NCBI RefSeq assembly: GCF_900545205.1
Contig: NZ_UQYC01000078.1
Coordinates: 1 to 7,388, forward strand
DNA length: 7,388 nucleotides
Direction of reading: 5' to 3'
Origin: an uncultured Veillonella sp.
GTDB taxonomy: Bacteria > Bacillota > Negativicutes > Veillonellales > Veillonellaceae
In this document: positions 6,411 to 7,388 of the stretch, piece by piece
Numbering within the stretch: the stretch's first letter is position 1
How the letters are laid out: each line of letters opens with the position of its first letter
Program-made: the position numbers and the translations under genes
Notes under the pieces: generated by a model
Told to the model about the DNA's origin: nothing
Database searches by the model: none
Seen by the model: only the letters and a program-made list of their open reading frames with translations

Positions 6411-7217
6411 CTACCTCTTTACAGATTGTATAGACACAATTTCATTAGGTTGTCCATGTTGCAATTTCATTTCCGGTCCAATGCGAACGCCACCATCTAC
6501 GAGCATTTTCCCAATCGTTTGGGTAACAAGGACGGCATTATTGTTATTTTCAGAACGATGGGCCAAAATAACTTGCATAAAGTCAGGTCGCTTCATCATG
6601 AGCAAAGCTTGGGCAGCCATTTCATTGCTTAAATGGCCTTCATCGCTGGCAACACGTTGTTTTAAAAATGGTTGATAAGGACCAAACCGTAACATATGAG
6701 GATCATAATTGGCTTCTAGTACTAACAAAGTCGTATCATCCATACGATGTAAGATACTATCAGAAATTACACCTGTATCGGTAACGACAGTAGCCTTATC
6801 TTTTCCAGCAAATACATTAATACCTATTGGATCAGCCGCATCATGACTAACGCCAAATGACTCGACTACAAGATTGCCAAGAGAGAGGCTACCCTTAGTC
6901 AATTCGATTAATTGGTTTTTTGGCACAATTAACTTATCTTGAATTTCACACCACGTCCCTTGTTTCGTATACACAGGGATATCAAAACGTTTCAACAATT
7001 GTTGAAGCCCTGCAATATGATCACTATGTTCATGACTGATAAAAATGCCCTCTACCTGTGCCATATCGATATGCAATTCTTTTAAACCATTGACGATGCG
7101 CCGGCAACTAATGCCCACATCGTGCAATATGACGGAGTTCCCTTTTTTTATTACTGTACAATTGCCTTTGCTACCACTAGCAAGAACATGGACCTCCAAC
7201 GGTGAGGATTCACTCAT
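6411..7217 (-). CDS. WalJ/YycJ-like metallo-beta-lactamase-fold hydrolase (268 aa)
   Basis: Cytosolic MBL-fold protein resembling YycJ/WalJ, a predicted metal-dependent exonuclease-type phosphodiesterase found beside the WalRK cell-wall regulon in Firmicutes; its precise substrate is not settled. Numbered from the chosen ATG, visible metal ligands are HEHSDH (62-67: H62, H64, D66, H67), H125 in SHDAADP, D147 in VVTDTG, and H220 in LAHRSENNN. The N-terminal ASGSKGNCT (13-21) is characteristic of the family. There is no signal peptide. The ATG at 7217 is preferred because GGAG (7228-7225) is seven bases upstream; a TTG one codon earlier (7220) is only four bases away. It is the first gene of a two-gene unit with rlmH. 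Linkage of a YycJ-like gene to rlmH is also known in Bacillus, but walR, walK, yycH and yycI are not visible here. Confidence 0.92.
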   Translation of the reverse strand: MSESSPLEVHVLASGSKGNCTVIKKGNSVILHDVGISCRRIVNGLKELHIDMAQVEGIFISHEHSDHIAGLQQLLKRFDIPVYTKQGTWCEIQDKLIVPKNQLIELTKGSLSLGNLVVESFGVSHDAADPIGINVFAGKDKATVVTDTGVISDSILHRMDDTTLLVLEANYDPHMLRFGPYQPFLKQRVASDEGHLSNEMAAQALLMMKRPDFMQVILAHRSENNNNAVLVTQTIGKMLVDGGVRIGPEMKLQHGQPNEIVSIQSVKR

Positions 7218-7224
7218 CAAAACA

Positions 7225-7228
7225 CTCC
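7225..7228 (-). promoter_or_regulatory. Ribosome binding site choosing the ATG of the MBL gene
   Basis: Minus-strand GGAG within TATGGAGTG, seven bases before the ATG at 7217-7215. The adjacent in-frame TTG at 7220-7218 would leave only four bases. Spacing and codon preference therefore favour the ATG, giving 268 residues. Confidence 0.65.
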
Positions 7229-7260
7229 ATATACTAAATCATAATTTTTTACATATGTCT

Positions 7261-7288
7261 GTGAAAGTCAATCTATTATCACTTTCAC
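7261..7288. repeat. 8-bp inverted repeat between the partial gene and the MBL gene
   Basis: GTGAAAGT (7261-7268) and ACTTTCAC (7281-7288) are exact inverted copies around a 12-base spacer. Neither strand has a following T-run, so it is not a standard intrinsic terminator. It begins about 12 bases after the stop of the upstream partial gene. The minus strand also carries TTGACT (7274-7269) overlapping it, which could be a -35, with TATGAT 22 bases downstream (too far for a standard promoter). An operator or a weak hairpin are both possible. Confidence 0.45.
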
Positions 7289-7299
7289 TAACACAATCA

Positions 7300-7388
7300 T
7301 TAATTGGTTTCAGATAATTCACTCAAGCGTTCTACAAAGTATGACATATTAGCTTCAATATCTGGTCCACGGCGGAACATGTCACCAC
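7300..7388 (-). CDS. C-terminal 28 residues of an unidentified protein (cut by window edge)
   Basis: An open frame enters from the right edge and ends at TAA (7302-7300). The 28 visible residues begin GDMFRRGPDIEANM and end SYFVERLSELSETN. The tail looks like an amphipathic, charged helix. Codon choice resembles the neighbouring genes, and the frame is on the same strand 82 bases upstream of the MBL gene, so it is probably the real end of a gene and not a chance frame. I do not recognise the family from so little sequence and assign no function. It may belong to the same transcript as the MBL gene and rlmH. Confidence 0.55.
   Translation of the reverse strand, partial: GDMFRRGPDIEANMSYFVERLSELSETN

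Noticed and set aside
7218..7220. TTG as the start of the MBL gene
   Set aside because: The next codon is ATG with a better-spaced GGAG; the TTG is too close to the ribosome site.
1..7388. Mobile element, phage, CRISPR, toxin-antitoxin or defence system
   Set aside because: No transposase, integrase, repeat array or paired small toxin genes were seen; all recognised genes are conserved housekeeping genes with uniform composition.

Overview
The window is a low-GC (roughly 40% by eye), gene-dense chromosomal segment in which every supported gene lies on the minus strand, so transcription runs from high to low coordinates. The content is housekeeping: intracellular proteolysis and folding (tig, clpP, clpX, lon), a small two-CBS-domain protein, the 23S rRNA methyltransferase RlmH, and a WalJ/YycJ-type metallo-beta-lactamase-fold protein. 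The WalJ-like and RlmH pair and the strong GGAGG ribosome sites point to a Firmicute. The tig-clpP-clpX-lon order is the one familiar from enterobacteria, whereas Bacillus keeps clpP elsewhere. That combination and the composition suggest a Negativicute (Veillonella-like), which is an inference and not a proven assignment.

Layout, in transcription order. At 7388-7300 is the C-terminal tail of an unidentified gene cut by the window edge. A gap with an 8-bp inverted repeat follows. At 7217-6411 is the WalJ-like MBL protein, and rlmH (6407-5928) starts three bases after its stop, so the two are almost certainly co-transcribed. An AT-rich 204-bp gap contains several promoter-like hexamers. The CBS-domain gene (5723-5268) follows and ends at an intrinsic-terminator-like hairpin (5216-5243). 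A leader of about 110 bp then precedes tig (5104-3800), clpP (3763-3170), clpX (3157-1904) and lon (1838 to the left edge). clpP-clpX are separated by 12 bases. clpX and lon are separated by a perfect 12-bp stem hairpin that may partly terminate transcription before lon.

Functionally, trigger factor receives nascent chains at the ribosome exit tunnel, ClpX unfolds and feeds substrates to the ClpP chamber, and Lon degrades misfolded and regulatory proteins. RlmH modifies the 23S rRNA of assembled ribosomes. All key catalytic motifs that fall inside the window are intact, and no frameshift or premature stop was found.

I found no mobile element, CRISPR array, tRNA or rRNA gene, or sign of a novel multi-gene system. 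There is no gene-free stretch longer than 300 bases. The points worth a second look are small and mostly regulatory: the clpX-lon hairpin, the TTG start of clpX with an overlapping mini-ORF, a possible leader peptide before the CBS gene, and inverted repeats in two gaps.
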